Assembly: GCA_036346375.1 (NCBI GenBank)
Contig: CM070502.1
Span: 16,344,924 to 16,408,923 of the forward strand
Source of the DNA: Guadua angustifolia
Taxonomy: Eukaryota > Streptophyta > Magnoliopsida > Poales > Poaceae
DNA: 64,000 bases
Direction: 5' to 3'
The notes under the pieces are model-generated. The model did no database searches and was not told the DNA's origin. It saw only the letters and a program-made list of their open reading frames with translations. Positions 23,514-33,639 of this stretch are shown piece after piece (within the stretch, counting starts at the first letter, position 1; each line of letters opens with the position of its first letter). The position numbers and the translations under genes are program-made.

Positions 23514-26423
23514 TCTTGCCATGTTGGGCCTTAAGGGTCTAATTGACCCAGGTGGCCACCACGTCCATCCCCAGGGACATTAGATAACAACTGGGCAGGT
23601 CAAGTGCCTGCCTAATCATTTCCAGGCGAGGTGAACTCCATGGCATCCAGCCCCAACCGACTGGATGCCAAGGAGTCATTTAGGCAACACCTTAATAACA
23701 ATGGTCTTGAAACTATCCATGCAACAACTGAACCTTGTACTATAGATGCCCAATCAATCCACATTGTCAAACAGTTTGGTGTCAACCATGATTACAAACG
23801 ATGAAAGAAATGGTGGTTTGGTTATAGATGGAAGGGTGGTTAATGAGTAAATTTGTATGCGATTTAGTGTAACAACAAAACATCAACTCTAGTGCAAAGG
23901 TGGTTCTATGTTCTGATACTAAAAGCTTCAAAACTTCATTCTCGTGAGAATAATTGGGTAAATAAGGCAATCTTCTATCTGAAAAACTGAGGGTGACCAC
24001 ACGAACATTGATTCTGATATTTCCTTTCATATTTATTGTGGCATTCATAAAAAAATGCTTGCGAGGGAAAGTAAATATACTTGTAGGAGTTTTTATATTT
24101 TTTGGTAATTATACCTTTGTAATATGTTGAATTGCGTAAATGAAAATTATCTGACGGTTTAGATTATTCTGAGGGATTATACTTAAAGGAGTTGTATTTC
24201 ATGTGAGATTTGGAATTTGATGGGAAGGTGCTGTATAACAGAGAGGTCAGCTAATGCATGTCAAATTACCTGCTTTCCATGCAATTTCACCGACGAACCT
24301 CCTGTGCCAACCAGGTGGGCCTTGCCAGCAGAATCAGAATCTTGTTTACTATTGACACCTGGATTAAAAGCATTGGTTTTCAAATCCTTGTTGTGTTGCA
24401 TATGCCGTGGAGCTGCATTGTGTTGCACTGTTGGATGAGCAGGAACAGTCCCAATTTTTGCAGGAACCATTCCATGAGGATGCAAGGAAGGCCATGTTTC
24501 TGATTCTGAACTCAGTGATCTAAGAGGTGTTGAACCACTGATTGGCTGAGGGTACAACTGGGCAGGAGGGTTAGTCATTCCATATGTTTGCTGAGTGGCT
24601 TGCTGGACTTGTGTGGGTTGCTGCTGTTTGTTCATTGTTTGCAGTGAAATTGCTGGGCTCATACTAGGTGGTCGATTTGGAATAGCATGCATCCCCTTCG
24701 CATCTGGCTTTTGGATGGAATTATCATGAGCAAAATAGTGCATACTGTTTTGCACTTGAGTTCCTGAAAGTGGCACAAAGGCTTGAAGTGAGGATGATGC
24801 CCGGCTTTTCTGACCCAGGTTGGGTGGGGTAGGTGTGTGAACTTGCTGATCATGTAATTGTGCCAAACCACTGGAAGGATTCTGCTGTGTAGATGCTTGA
24901 GATGATAAAGAATGCTGATTTGCATTTGCCTGATTATTTCGTTGTGCTTGGGCTTGCATCTGCAAACAAGATTAAATAAAGCAAATATGGGCATAAGATA
25001 TTCCTCATAGAATTGAATCACTCACTAACATGATAATTCAGAGTGGCTCTACTAGTCTACTTTCATCGAGGCTGATGAATAGTTAGTAATCAAGGAAACA
25101 ACGAGCAGCAATGAAGATAACACAATTCAATCACCTGTGCAAAAACTTTATGTGCTGCCTGCTTGAGCATTTGATCCCCAACAATATTCCTGATGACTCT
25201 TAAGAAATCATCCTTATGGACTTCATTACGCTACAAAACAGAATAGTACCGCTGAGTTAGTTTCATTTTGCGACACTGGTGAAACTGTATTTTCTATGCT
25301 GAGATGCCTTCGTTACTATTCTTTTATCTGCTACCTCCACATGGGCAACAATTGAATAATTTGTACCAAGAATAATAGTTCTTTTTCATTCACCATGCTT
25401 TCCCTTTTTTGCAGATAAGGTAACATGTACTGAAGAAAATGCAGAGTTTCCATTACTCCCCTTAAGATTCATTTTATAAACATATGCTTGGGGATCATTA
25501 TTATTAATAATTAGAGCATAAGATATTGGTGGGATAATCTCTCGTAACCACCAAACTCTTGCCCAAACATGATCCCGAACCACTGTTATCAATCAAATAG
25601 CTTTGAGGAGAGTAACTCATGCATTTTACTTAGTAATGCAGATAGTCCATTCCCACTAGCTACTGTTTCCCAAAAAAACCATTAAAAAGGCAAAGCATTA
25701 TTATTAATTTGACCCTTTCGTCTACCAGCTTTTGGGAAAAAAATACTTTAGAAGTCTATACCATGATACTAGTAATATTGAAGACAAATATAAGTTTGCA
25801 CAAAATAATAGATGTAATATGTAGTTTTTATTTACCCTCGCCATTCTTGGGCTCAACAAGGGGCTGTAATTTCTGTAGCAATCAATTTGGTGATGAAACA
25901 CAGCAACTAACAACAGAGGAATGAACAAAAACGTACCCTAAGTTTTGCCCATACAGTTTGAAGCTGCATATCTTTGTCTCTGTCAAGATGTGCCTGTAGG
26001 ATCGGAATTAACATATTAAACGGTATAGATGGCTGATATCCCCTCTTCCTTGTATCCTGGGCACCAGGTGGTGCTTGCTGACCAACCATTTGCTTTACAT
26101 GCTGCTGATCTCCTGAAGGCTGAGCCACATCAACCATGGAGCTTGCAAAACTCTGTTGATCAACATAACCTGTATCTTTTTCAGCCAACTGGAAGCTATT
26201 TGTTTCTGCATGTTGCAGTTGATTTTCAGAATGTGGCTGTTCTTGTTCTGGCCGGTGACTGTGTTGCTCTAGTTGGATAGGCTTTTCATTTTTTGAATCT
26301 TCAGTTACCAATTTTCGTTGAGACAACTGATCTGGTACATTCATATGCTGTTTTACTGCTTGCTGGCTTGCCTGGGCATTTCCTTCCTGCTCTGCTCCTT
26401 GCATCTGGCCAGGGGCGAAGTAC
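20262..26423 (-). CDS. TAF4: TFIID subunit TAF4 (TAF4b-like), 12 recognised coding exons
   Basis: In transcript order the exons are 26423-25937, 25230-25135, 24959-24270, 22741-22641, 22525-22438, 22364-22229, 22130-22075, 21999-21943, 21855-21712, 20935-20870, 20799-20550 and 20437-20262. All junctions are GT-AG and keep frame, giving about 781 residues to the stop at 20262-20264. The first exon ends in an RST domain (IPFNMLIPILQAHLDRDKDM) and runs on into a conserved RNEVHKDDFLRVIRNIVGDQ segment. A Gln-rich middle follows, then the conserved TAF4 C-terminal region (DVTAVSGVNL, SNDVERCLSM, EEDDKMRTTAANVAARQAVG, MLSKWQLMAEQARQKREG) and the end ISVKDVICALEREPQMTKS. TAF4 pairs with TAF12 through a histone fold and helps build the core of TFIID in the nucleus. 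The first listed exon needs two bases from an upstream exon. The usual acidic N-terminus of plant TAF4 was not found. Confidence 0.92.
20980..21426. mobile_element. Tourist-like MITE in a TAF4 intron
   Basis: Terminal inverted repeats GGGCATGTTTGGATCCATTA and its near-perfect complement at the right end are flanked by TTA at 20977-20979 and 21427-21429. A 3-bp TTA duplication is typical of PIF/Harbinger-derived Tourist MITEs. The element is 447 bp. A 35-bp segment (ATGCAAGGGTACAATGGACA core) is present twice inside, near 21216 and 21307. Confidence 0.85.
22742..24269 (-). other. large TAF4 intron, no recognised genes
   Basis: Lies between the Gln-rich exon and the APPSTSTPP exon. Holds the TG repeat and unassigned sequence; several short open frames on both strands have no supporting features. 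Confidence 0.6.
23477..23509. repeat. (TG)n microsatellite
   Basis: About 16 TG units inside the 1.5-kb TAF4 intron between the 24270 and 22741 exons. Confidence 0.95.
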
Positions 26424-29400
26424 CTGGAGTACGAAAATGAAGATTGTTCATAAACTCTCAACAACAAAAGGTGGTCACCATCACATTATTGAAAAGTTAC
26501 GATATGCAGAATCTTTAGGAATAGCAAGCTGCTAGTAAAACAAACATATGGTTTAAAAGATGAAGTAAACTAAAGAAATCATCTCAAGACACGCATGCGC
26601 ACGCACACTCAGAAGTAGATTGGGTCAAGCGGGGCCTGATGTACTTGCGACGGTGCAAGGCAACCAAATCAGCAGTAAATCCGGCCCCAAGCTCATGAGA
26701 TAAGCTTTACAGAGACTTCACTTAGGATCAAATCTTCGATTGGTTTTATCTCCGTTAGTAAGCTATCCTTAAGATCGCAGGATTGTTAGTTAGCGATCCT
26801 TACAATCGCCTTCCTTCGGTGTTTAACCGGCGACCGTCCACGCAATGATTGGAATGACCATCCGTGCAATGGTTGGAATGGCTTTTGTGGGAGCATGTGA
26901 ATAAGGTGATTGCGATGTACCTTCGGTGTTCAACCGGCGACCGTCCACGCAATGTTGGAATGGCTCCTATCACTCCGCCCTCCGCGAAACACCCTTTAAG
27001 GTGGTTTACAGTCACGACCTCCTTCCTCGCACACCTACGAGGCAGGCGAGGCTAATAAGATGCAGGAATGGAACGCTCCTTCATTGATCATGACACCCTC
27101 CTAGGCGATATCCGTGAACGTCTCCTCCAGGCCCAACAATTTGCCAAGCAACACTATGATCAGCACCACCGTGAGCTGTCCTTTGAAGTCGGCGATAGGC
27201 CATAGCATCCGATGCGCATCTTGCACCGACCTACCTCTTCCATCGACACCTAGTACCACGGCAAGCTGTCACATCGTTTTTTATGGACCATTCTGCATCA
27301 CCGAGAAGATCAGGTCAGTGGCATACCGTTTGGAGCTTCCTGCTGGTGCGCGTCTTCATGAAGTATTTCATGTCGGCCTTCTCAAGCAATTCCAGGGCGA
27401 CGCACCGGCCACACCACCACCATTGCCAACTATCCAAAATGGTCGTGTTCTTCCGGCGCCAGCAAAGGTGTTGAAGGCCAAGCCTACGTCGTTGTGCCCG
27501 TCATGTGCTTGTCCAGTGGGAGGGCTGCCCTGCGGCTGATGCTTCATGGAAGCCACTGGACGATTTCCGCACTACTTATCCTAGTGTGACACCTCTATTA
27601 ATTGGAGAGGTGCATTTGCTTTGAGATCAAGAAGATAATAAAGATGTCTCTTACCCTATGCCCTTTTCTACTTTCTCATCCCGTTCTGGTTGGACGTCGC
27701 CAGACCACGCCCGCCGGTCTCCCACTCAGAAGGGTTGTGGTCCTTGGGTCGCAGCAATTCGATTCCTCCCTTGGGCCGCAACAGAGTGGCAGGACATGTC
27801 CAATAGTTTTTATGTGTCTAAAATATAGCATTTTTTATTGCTTTAATTAATTCCACGATAAATTCAAAAGGTAGCAAGTGTAAGACATTAGAAATACAAC
27901 AATTTGGCACCATGCCATTATTGGCAAAGCAATTTCACAGGAGAGGAGAAATTGCCAAAACTAGGAAAGAACCATTTCACCTGTACTGGACAAATGACAT
28001 TAAGCATAGGTACCATGAATTGTCTGTCAGGATTTTCATGAATATTTTGGATGGTCCATTAAGTGTACAGGCACAAGATGTGCAAAAAAAGTTATTCTTT
28101 CCACCCAATCCGTGCTACTGAAACTTGCCTGGACTAATGACCAATGTGGATTGCATAATGCACAACTATAAAATGGGGTGAGTGGAAGTCATATGCTCCG
28201 AATAATTCTTCAAACCATGTATAAGTCCTTTATGTTTTAAAGTTTTAACATGCTTTGCTTGTTGGGCCACCTCCAACTTTGCCAAAACAGCACTAGCACC
28301 ATCACAAGTTCAGGTTTTTCCATGGACTTCCTTTGTGTATTATTCAGTATATAAAATTAAAAATATAACCTTTACCTTTTGATCCTTTAGCCAACTTCCA
28401 AAAAAAGTACATAACAACTCTTAGCAATCTATCATTCCTCCAAGATTTTCTACTGCAGCTCTCTTGAACATATAATAATTATAGGACTAAAAGAGTTCCT
28501 TTCTAACACTTGACTCCTCTCAGCAATCTGCGCACCTTTCACCAGTCATATGGACAGAGTTGCCGATCCGCTGCATGCAGGGAGTTGCACCCCCCAAAAA
28601 ATTTAGGAAAATAAACTGCTACTAGTGCTCCACCGCGGAGCAAACAAATCCGCAACAAACTCCGTGGACTGAACCATCCATCCCAGAAAGAAAGATTTGG
28701 GTGAGATTGCTCACAACAAAGAAAAGAACCCCAGGACAAAGCTCACTCTTAGGCTTTGTTTGGAAACTAGGGGAGGGGAACCCATGGAAGAAAATCCCCA
28801 AGAGGGATTTGGAAGGCATAGAGGATCCTCCTCAACCCCTCGGGGAAATATTCCCGGCTGAAAAATGTTCCTTGCCATCATTTGGAAGCTCAAGGTATAA
28901 AAATCCCGCACACTGAAAAAAAAATTCAAAAATATCGAAAAAACAGAAAAATTCAGGAAAATCAGAAAAACTATAAATGATTCGAAAAATCATAAGTGAA
29001 AATATGAATCATTAAAAAATAATAAATAAATCATGAAAGAAAATTGAGAAAGAGGTGTTAAAAATCTGCACCAACATTTGATCAGATCCATACATCCACA
29101 TATTCAGTTCAGATTCATACAAGCATTCACACGAGTAAAATCCAAACAAGTTTAGCTAGTCCTACTTGCGTCTATGGCATGAAACATGTATTACATTCAG
29201 CCACATTAATCATTTGTAGCATCCATACATCCACACATCACATGATTCAAGCATTACACGAGTCCAACTTATGCAAAAGTCAAATACAAGCTAGTAATCC
29301 CTAGTTTCAGAAACCATCCCACCATACAATACAATAAAATGGTAGTTAAGAATTGGTGGCATATCATTGGGAAAGAAACAAAAATAGATGAACATTAAGA

Positions 29401-31070
29401 AGGCATTGATGCCAGCTTATACACTACTCTATGTGGGAACGTTGTACCGTGCAGATTAGACAAGACATTACTGACTGCCAAAGTAGATAAATCAGGAAAA
29501 ATAGCTAATACCATATTAGTATGTCCTGCGAGGTAGTTCTGACAGAAATTGTCCAATTGATATTCCAAATTCCACAACAATCAATGTACATTAAGTGAAC
29601 AACACATAGTCAAATAAAGCAAAACAAAATATATGCTGACAAGAAATTCTTAAGTTGATATGAGAAGAAAAATAAATAACAGCTTCAGATCATAGGAGAA
29701 AGTTGGTTTCAAAATAAAATCCTAAAAGAAAGCTAGAAGTCTGCGGAACAGTGATAACACAACATACTGCGCCCAACAAAGTAATGGTTAATTGTTTGGA
29801 ACAAAGCATACACACATCTACAAAACATAATTATCTCCGGCTAATAAACATGAACAATTTTTCCTGTGGTGAAAAATGAAAACCTTGGTTGCTCTTGTAA
29901 CAAAGGAATCAATATTAACAATGAAAATTTGACCATATTTTTAAGGAAATTTACGATTTAAATAGAAATACATTTCCGTAAACAAAATTGTCCATGGTGA
30001 ATTATTAAACAGCTGATGTCACATCCCAAGAACCATGATGTAACAAGTGCCAATTCAAATCCAAGTTTGAAATATTTTAATTTTCATCCATTAAAGAGTT
30101 TGTTGAAGTACTTGGGAGGTTAGTTTCAGATCATCAAGGAACAATTTTTTTTAGATGGTCTTCTATCTTTGCATCCTCCATGTCAAATATAAGTCGTTTT
30201 AAGATCTGTGTTGGTCAAACATTTTTAGGTTTGACCATTAATATAGATAGAATTATCTAGATTGACAACATGAACAATTATCTATATGTTAACAGTTGTG
30301 GCCTACGTGTCAACATGAAAAAGAAGTCCACTGAAGGCAGCCACTTATTCCTCTACAACTGCCCTAAAAGATCCCCTCCTTGTCCTCTGAAAAATTCTTC
30401 CTAAGGCCTCGTAAAGGGATTAGAGCAAACTTGCCACATTGCCCATTATCTGACCTTAGCACATACTGGACTAAAGAGTGCACTTAGCACAGACCAATTG
30501 CTACATTATCAAAAATACCTTTATACAACCATACATACGATAAACGCTTTTTAAACCGTAAAAATAGAGGCCCGGCGCCCAGTCCTAAAGCTTTTGTTGC
30601 ACTAGAAACAACAAATCACTAACAACAACAGCCATCTTTGATGGCTCCAACGTGATTTGGCAATCACCTTCGAGCTTCGAACACCTTAATACGAGCAATC
30701 TACAACGTAACAAAGCAAAAGGCCTATTGCCAAGGCTCCAAGCTTCAAGCTATCAAACAACCATCACTCACCAACAAAAATACTAGATAGATCAAGACAT
30801 CACTAACCCAACCAGTACAAACTAGAAGGCACACGTAGCAACAAACTACCACATGTTTTAGCACCAGCACGCATCGAACCATAAGGTAACAGAAACCAAA
30901 CCAGTCAATCATATATGACCAATCACTCACAACGCAGCTAACTCACAACAGCTCGATCGGATCGAGGCGCACTGATCCGAGGCGGTGAAACACGCAAATC
31001 CGAACCGATCGAGCTGAACCCAAAGCAAAATCGCGACCGGAGAGCGGAGGCGTCGGGAGGATTCCTCACC
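26424..31070 (-). other. presumed 5' intron of TAF4, filled with transposon debris
   Basis: The exon ending at 26423 has a good acceptor (CTCCAG/GTACTTC on the minus strand). On the minus strand a donor AAG/GTGAGG lies at 31070. Between them are a gypsy fragment (about 26640-27620), a possible MITE starting TAGGCTTTGTTTGG at 28751, an A-rich run (28915-29060), and unassigned AT-rich sequence. I saw no exon for the expected TAF4 N-terminus here. Confidence 0.45.
26640..27620 (+). mobile_element. Ty3/gypsy fragment (LTR piece plus integrase C-terminus and chromodomain-like end)
   Basis: From 27058, broken plus-strand frames read RSFIDHDTLLGDIRERLLQA, then QHHRELSFEVGD, then FYGPFCITEKIRSVAYRLEL, HEVFHVGLLKQF and VLVQWEGCPAADASWKPLDD: the C-terminal end of a gypsy polyprotein. 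To the left, a 32-bp segment (AACCGGCGACCGTCCACGCA) occurs near 26826 and again near 26934, probably LTR or leader sequence. The two pieces are joined by deletion. It differs from the chromovirus at the start of the window. Confidence 0.75.
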
Positions 31071-31317
31071 TTGTGACGGGGATTCGGTGTGGAGCCGATG
31101 CGATGGATGGATCAAGGAGGCCTCGAGAATGACGAGAAGAGAAAGAGTGGGGAATTGCTCGGGGTTTTACAGCGAGTGGTGGAGAAAAGGACTTCGCCAG
31201 AGAGTACCCGTCGCCGGAGTGGGAGGAGGAAGGGCGCGGTGAAGGCGGCGGTCGGGAGTGAGGCGGTTGGGACTCGGGAGCGAGACGAGGCAGCGACGGG
31301 GAGCACTTGCCGACCAA
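31071..31317 (-). other. candidate first exon of TAF4 (leader or alternative N-terminus)
   Basis: The minus strand has an open frame from 31317 ending IPVTR at a donor AAG/GTGAGG (31070). It ends with two bases of a codon, the phase needed by the TAF4 exon beginning at 26423 (AG+G, then Tyr-Phe-Ala-Pro). The predicted peptide is Ser/Pro/Arg-rich, of low complexity and unlike known TAF4 N-termini. It may be leader sequence that happens to be open. Confidence 0.3.
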
Positions 31318-31500
31318 CGAAGACGAGTAAAATCCCGGGGTTTTGCGGCGAGTGGTGCGGGAGAAGAGGACTTCGCCAGCGAGTTCCTGTCGTCGGAGTG
31401 GGAGGAGGAAGGTGGAGGCGGCGATCGGGATGGAGGCAGTTGGGACTAGGGAGCGAGACGAGGCAGCGTCGGGGAGAACGTTCCGACCAGCGAAGACGAG
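31161..31500. repeat. tandem duplication of about 165 bp, period 176 bp
   Basis: 31161-31327 is repeated, with substitutions and small indels, at 31337-31500. Both begin GGGGTTTT, contain GGAGTGGGAGGAGGAAG and end GCGAAGACGAG or a close variant. It overlaps the candidate TAF4 first exon. Confidence 0.85.
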
Positions 31501-31755
31501 GATATAACACCGTGGAAACGGCGCGGATTGGGCCGGGAAATCCTACACGGCTGGCCTACGGAGACCGAGGCGGAGTGATCGAGGCGACCCCCCACGACCG
31601 GCGGCGTGGAGCTCGGTGCAGTGCGGTGCGGTGCCCAGGGCTAGGTTGGGGAAGAGATTGGGGCCATGTGCTTGTGCCTGGAGCAGGCCGGAGGAAGAGA
31701 TTCGGACAAGTGGGTGGGAGCTGTTGATCTATCTGCAGGTCGTGAAAGGCGCTCA

Positions 31756-32622
31756 GGGCATTTAGGGCATTCCCAACCCTCCACCTTAGCTGGTGTCTAT
31801 AGAATTAATTACGCTGTCAACTAAGTAAAAATCTGATGTGGATAGGAGTTAAGGAAGGGAGAGAAGGAAAAAGCAGAAAAAGCAGTGTCTCATGCAAGAA
31901 AGCGGGTCGGCGTGGTACCAAGACTCAAGAAACTAGCAAAATCGGGGTTGGACATTTACGCACGCTTACCATTTGTGTTTGTGGTGCATGCATTGGTTTA
32001 TTGCTCTCATGCATTGCTTTATTGCTCTCTCCTCCTCTAGACACTGGGTTGAAACTATCATTGGTTTATTCATGGAAACCATGGGTTGGGGGAAACTATC
32101 ATTGGTTTATTGCTCTCTCTCTCCTCTAGACACTACTCTCTAGACATTACTCATATGACATGGTAGCGAAATGTCCATGGGTTGGGACTTTCTTTGTTTC
32201 CTTCTCCTTAACTCTATCCACATCGATTTTGCTTAGTTAGCTGGTAATTAATTCCCTTGGACAATCTTACAATCTTGTTTCTTAGATGGTTTCTTAGCAT
32301 GCCATGTAGGATAAAAAGCTTAGGTGACAATGAATTAATGCAGAGAGAGAAGGTTAGAGTTTCTTAAACTAGAAATGGTTTCTTCATTAAATGCTTTGGC
32401 TAAGAAACCATAAAAAACTGTATTGTGCTCTCCTCATCGTTTCTAAACATCAATTAATACACTATCTCTCCTCTAAGAAAAGCGTAAAAAAAGCGCATGG
32501 TAATTAATATTAGAAAGCATGAGGTAGAAACTATGCATTGAGAGCCATTGTTTCTAAACATCAATTAATACATCATCTCTCCTCTAAGAAACGATCAAAG
32601 AAATGATCCATTGGAAATGCCC
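31756..32622. mobile_element. non-autonomous DNA transposon, possibly Harbinger-like
   Basis: Left end GGGCATTT and right end AAATGCCC are inverted and flanked by TCA on both sides (31753-31755 and 32623-32625). A second GGGCATTC lies eight bases inside the left end, so the true left end is uncertain. The interior repeats CATTGGTTTATTGCTCTC and TTTCTAAACATCAATTAATA. No transposase frame. Confidence 0.55.
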
Positions 32623-32668
32623 TCACTGTACGGACTATTGGTTACGGAGGAAATAGTTGGGCCATGGG

Positions 32669-32910
32669 TAGGGGTGAAAAACGAGTTAATTTAACTTTTT
32701 TCCGAGTTTTCTTCGACACTGATTTATTCTTATTTATTATAGTCTCATATACTGTTTGAGACTTAACTTCGAACCGAGCCTAACGAGCCGAGCCGAAGTT
32801 GACCATTATTCCAAATCAACTAATTTTTATTTTAAAAGAAAAATGAATGTAATCGGAGTAATTTTGAAACAAGCCACCGAGCCAGCTCAACGAGTTTTTT
32901 TTCAGCCCTA
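32669..32910. mobile_element. hAT MITE with perfect 8-bp target duplication
   Basis: Ends TAGGGGTGAAAAACGAG and CGAGTTTTTTTTCAGCCCTA are inverted. GCCATGGG flanks both sides (32661-32668 and 32911-32918). The element is 242 bp. Confidence 0.88.
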
Positions 32911-32929
32911 GCCATGGGTAGAATCTGAA

Positions 32930-33142
32930 GGTCTGTTTGTTCTTTCTTTTGATTTTAGATTCTGTTCTTAAATCAGAATAAAAAATAAATAGTTTAATTT
33001 TAGAATTTGATTCTTACAATCCAGCTCACTCATATACATTAAAATTCACAATCTATTTCATATGTGCTTTGGAGAATCAACTTCTCTGCAACTATAATAC
33101 AGAATCAGCTTTTAAATAATCCAAAGCTAAAACAAACAGACC
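32930..33142. mobile_element. MITE with GGTCTGTTTGTT ends
   Basis: Inverted ends GGTCTGTTTGTTCTTT and AAAACAAACAGACC, 213 bp, starting about 20 bases after the preceding hAT MITE. Flanks CTGAA and CTGAG are similar but not a clean duplication, so the superfamily (probably hAT) is uncertain. Confidence 0.7.
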
Positions 33143-33639
33143 CTGAGTCAATTTGGGTTGGGCTCTGCTGAGGAACTTTGTAATTTTTTCCATTTAGAAT
33201 GGAAGTCTGCGTGTACATAAAAAAAATCCCATTGGATTCTATTGTACTAGCTATGTATTCATACGTTGTAATGGAAACTCAATTTGCTATAAAAATTTAT
33301 TTGCAAAGAGTACTAACAGTAGCAAAAGTAGGTAATTAAAGAGCAATAACAAAATAGATAATTTTAATAAAGTGACATAAAAACAAACTATTACTTTATA
33401 TAGTAGAGATTAATTTACCTTTGTGAGTAATAGCTATTATATGGTGCTTAGAATAGAGCCCAAATTCCAACTATAATCTCTTGAAACCAAGCGAATCACC
33501 ACGACAAGGAGGGGGCGACTGAAACGAAGAGGGAGGCACGGCTTCGTCACGAGGTGCTCTCCGCCATCACCGAAGAGAAACGCTGTTGTGGGTGTGGCTG
33601 ATGAGCTCCCTGTTGTCGCCGTGGCTTATCAGTAAATTT
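33143..33639. other. no recognisable feature
   Basis: AT-rich with a short GC-rich patch near 33490-33620. No gene or repeat identified. Confidence 0.4.

Noticed and set aside
24261..24503. Plus-strand open frames over the Gln-rich TAF4 exon
   Set aside because: Shadow of the minus-strand coding exon, whose borders and phase fit TAF4.
27114..27539. 141-residue ORF as a host gene
   Set aside because: It contains the gypsy polyprotein C-terminus (YRLELPAGARLHEVFHVGLL) and is a transposon fragment.
31089..31727. 212-residue plus-strand ORF
   Set aside because: Low-complexity Gly/Arg/Glu composition, includes the tandem duplication, and lies antisense to the probable TAF4 first exon.
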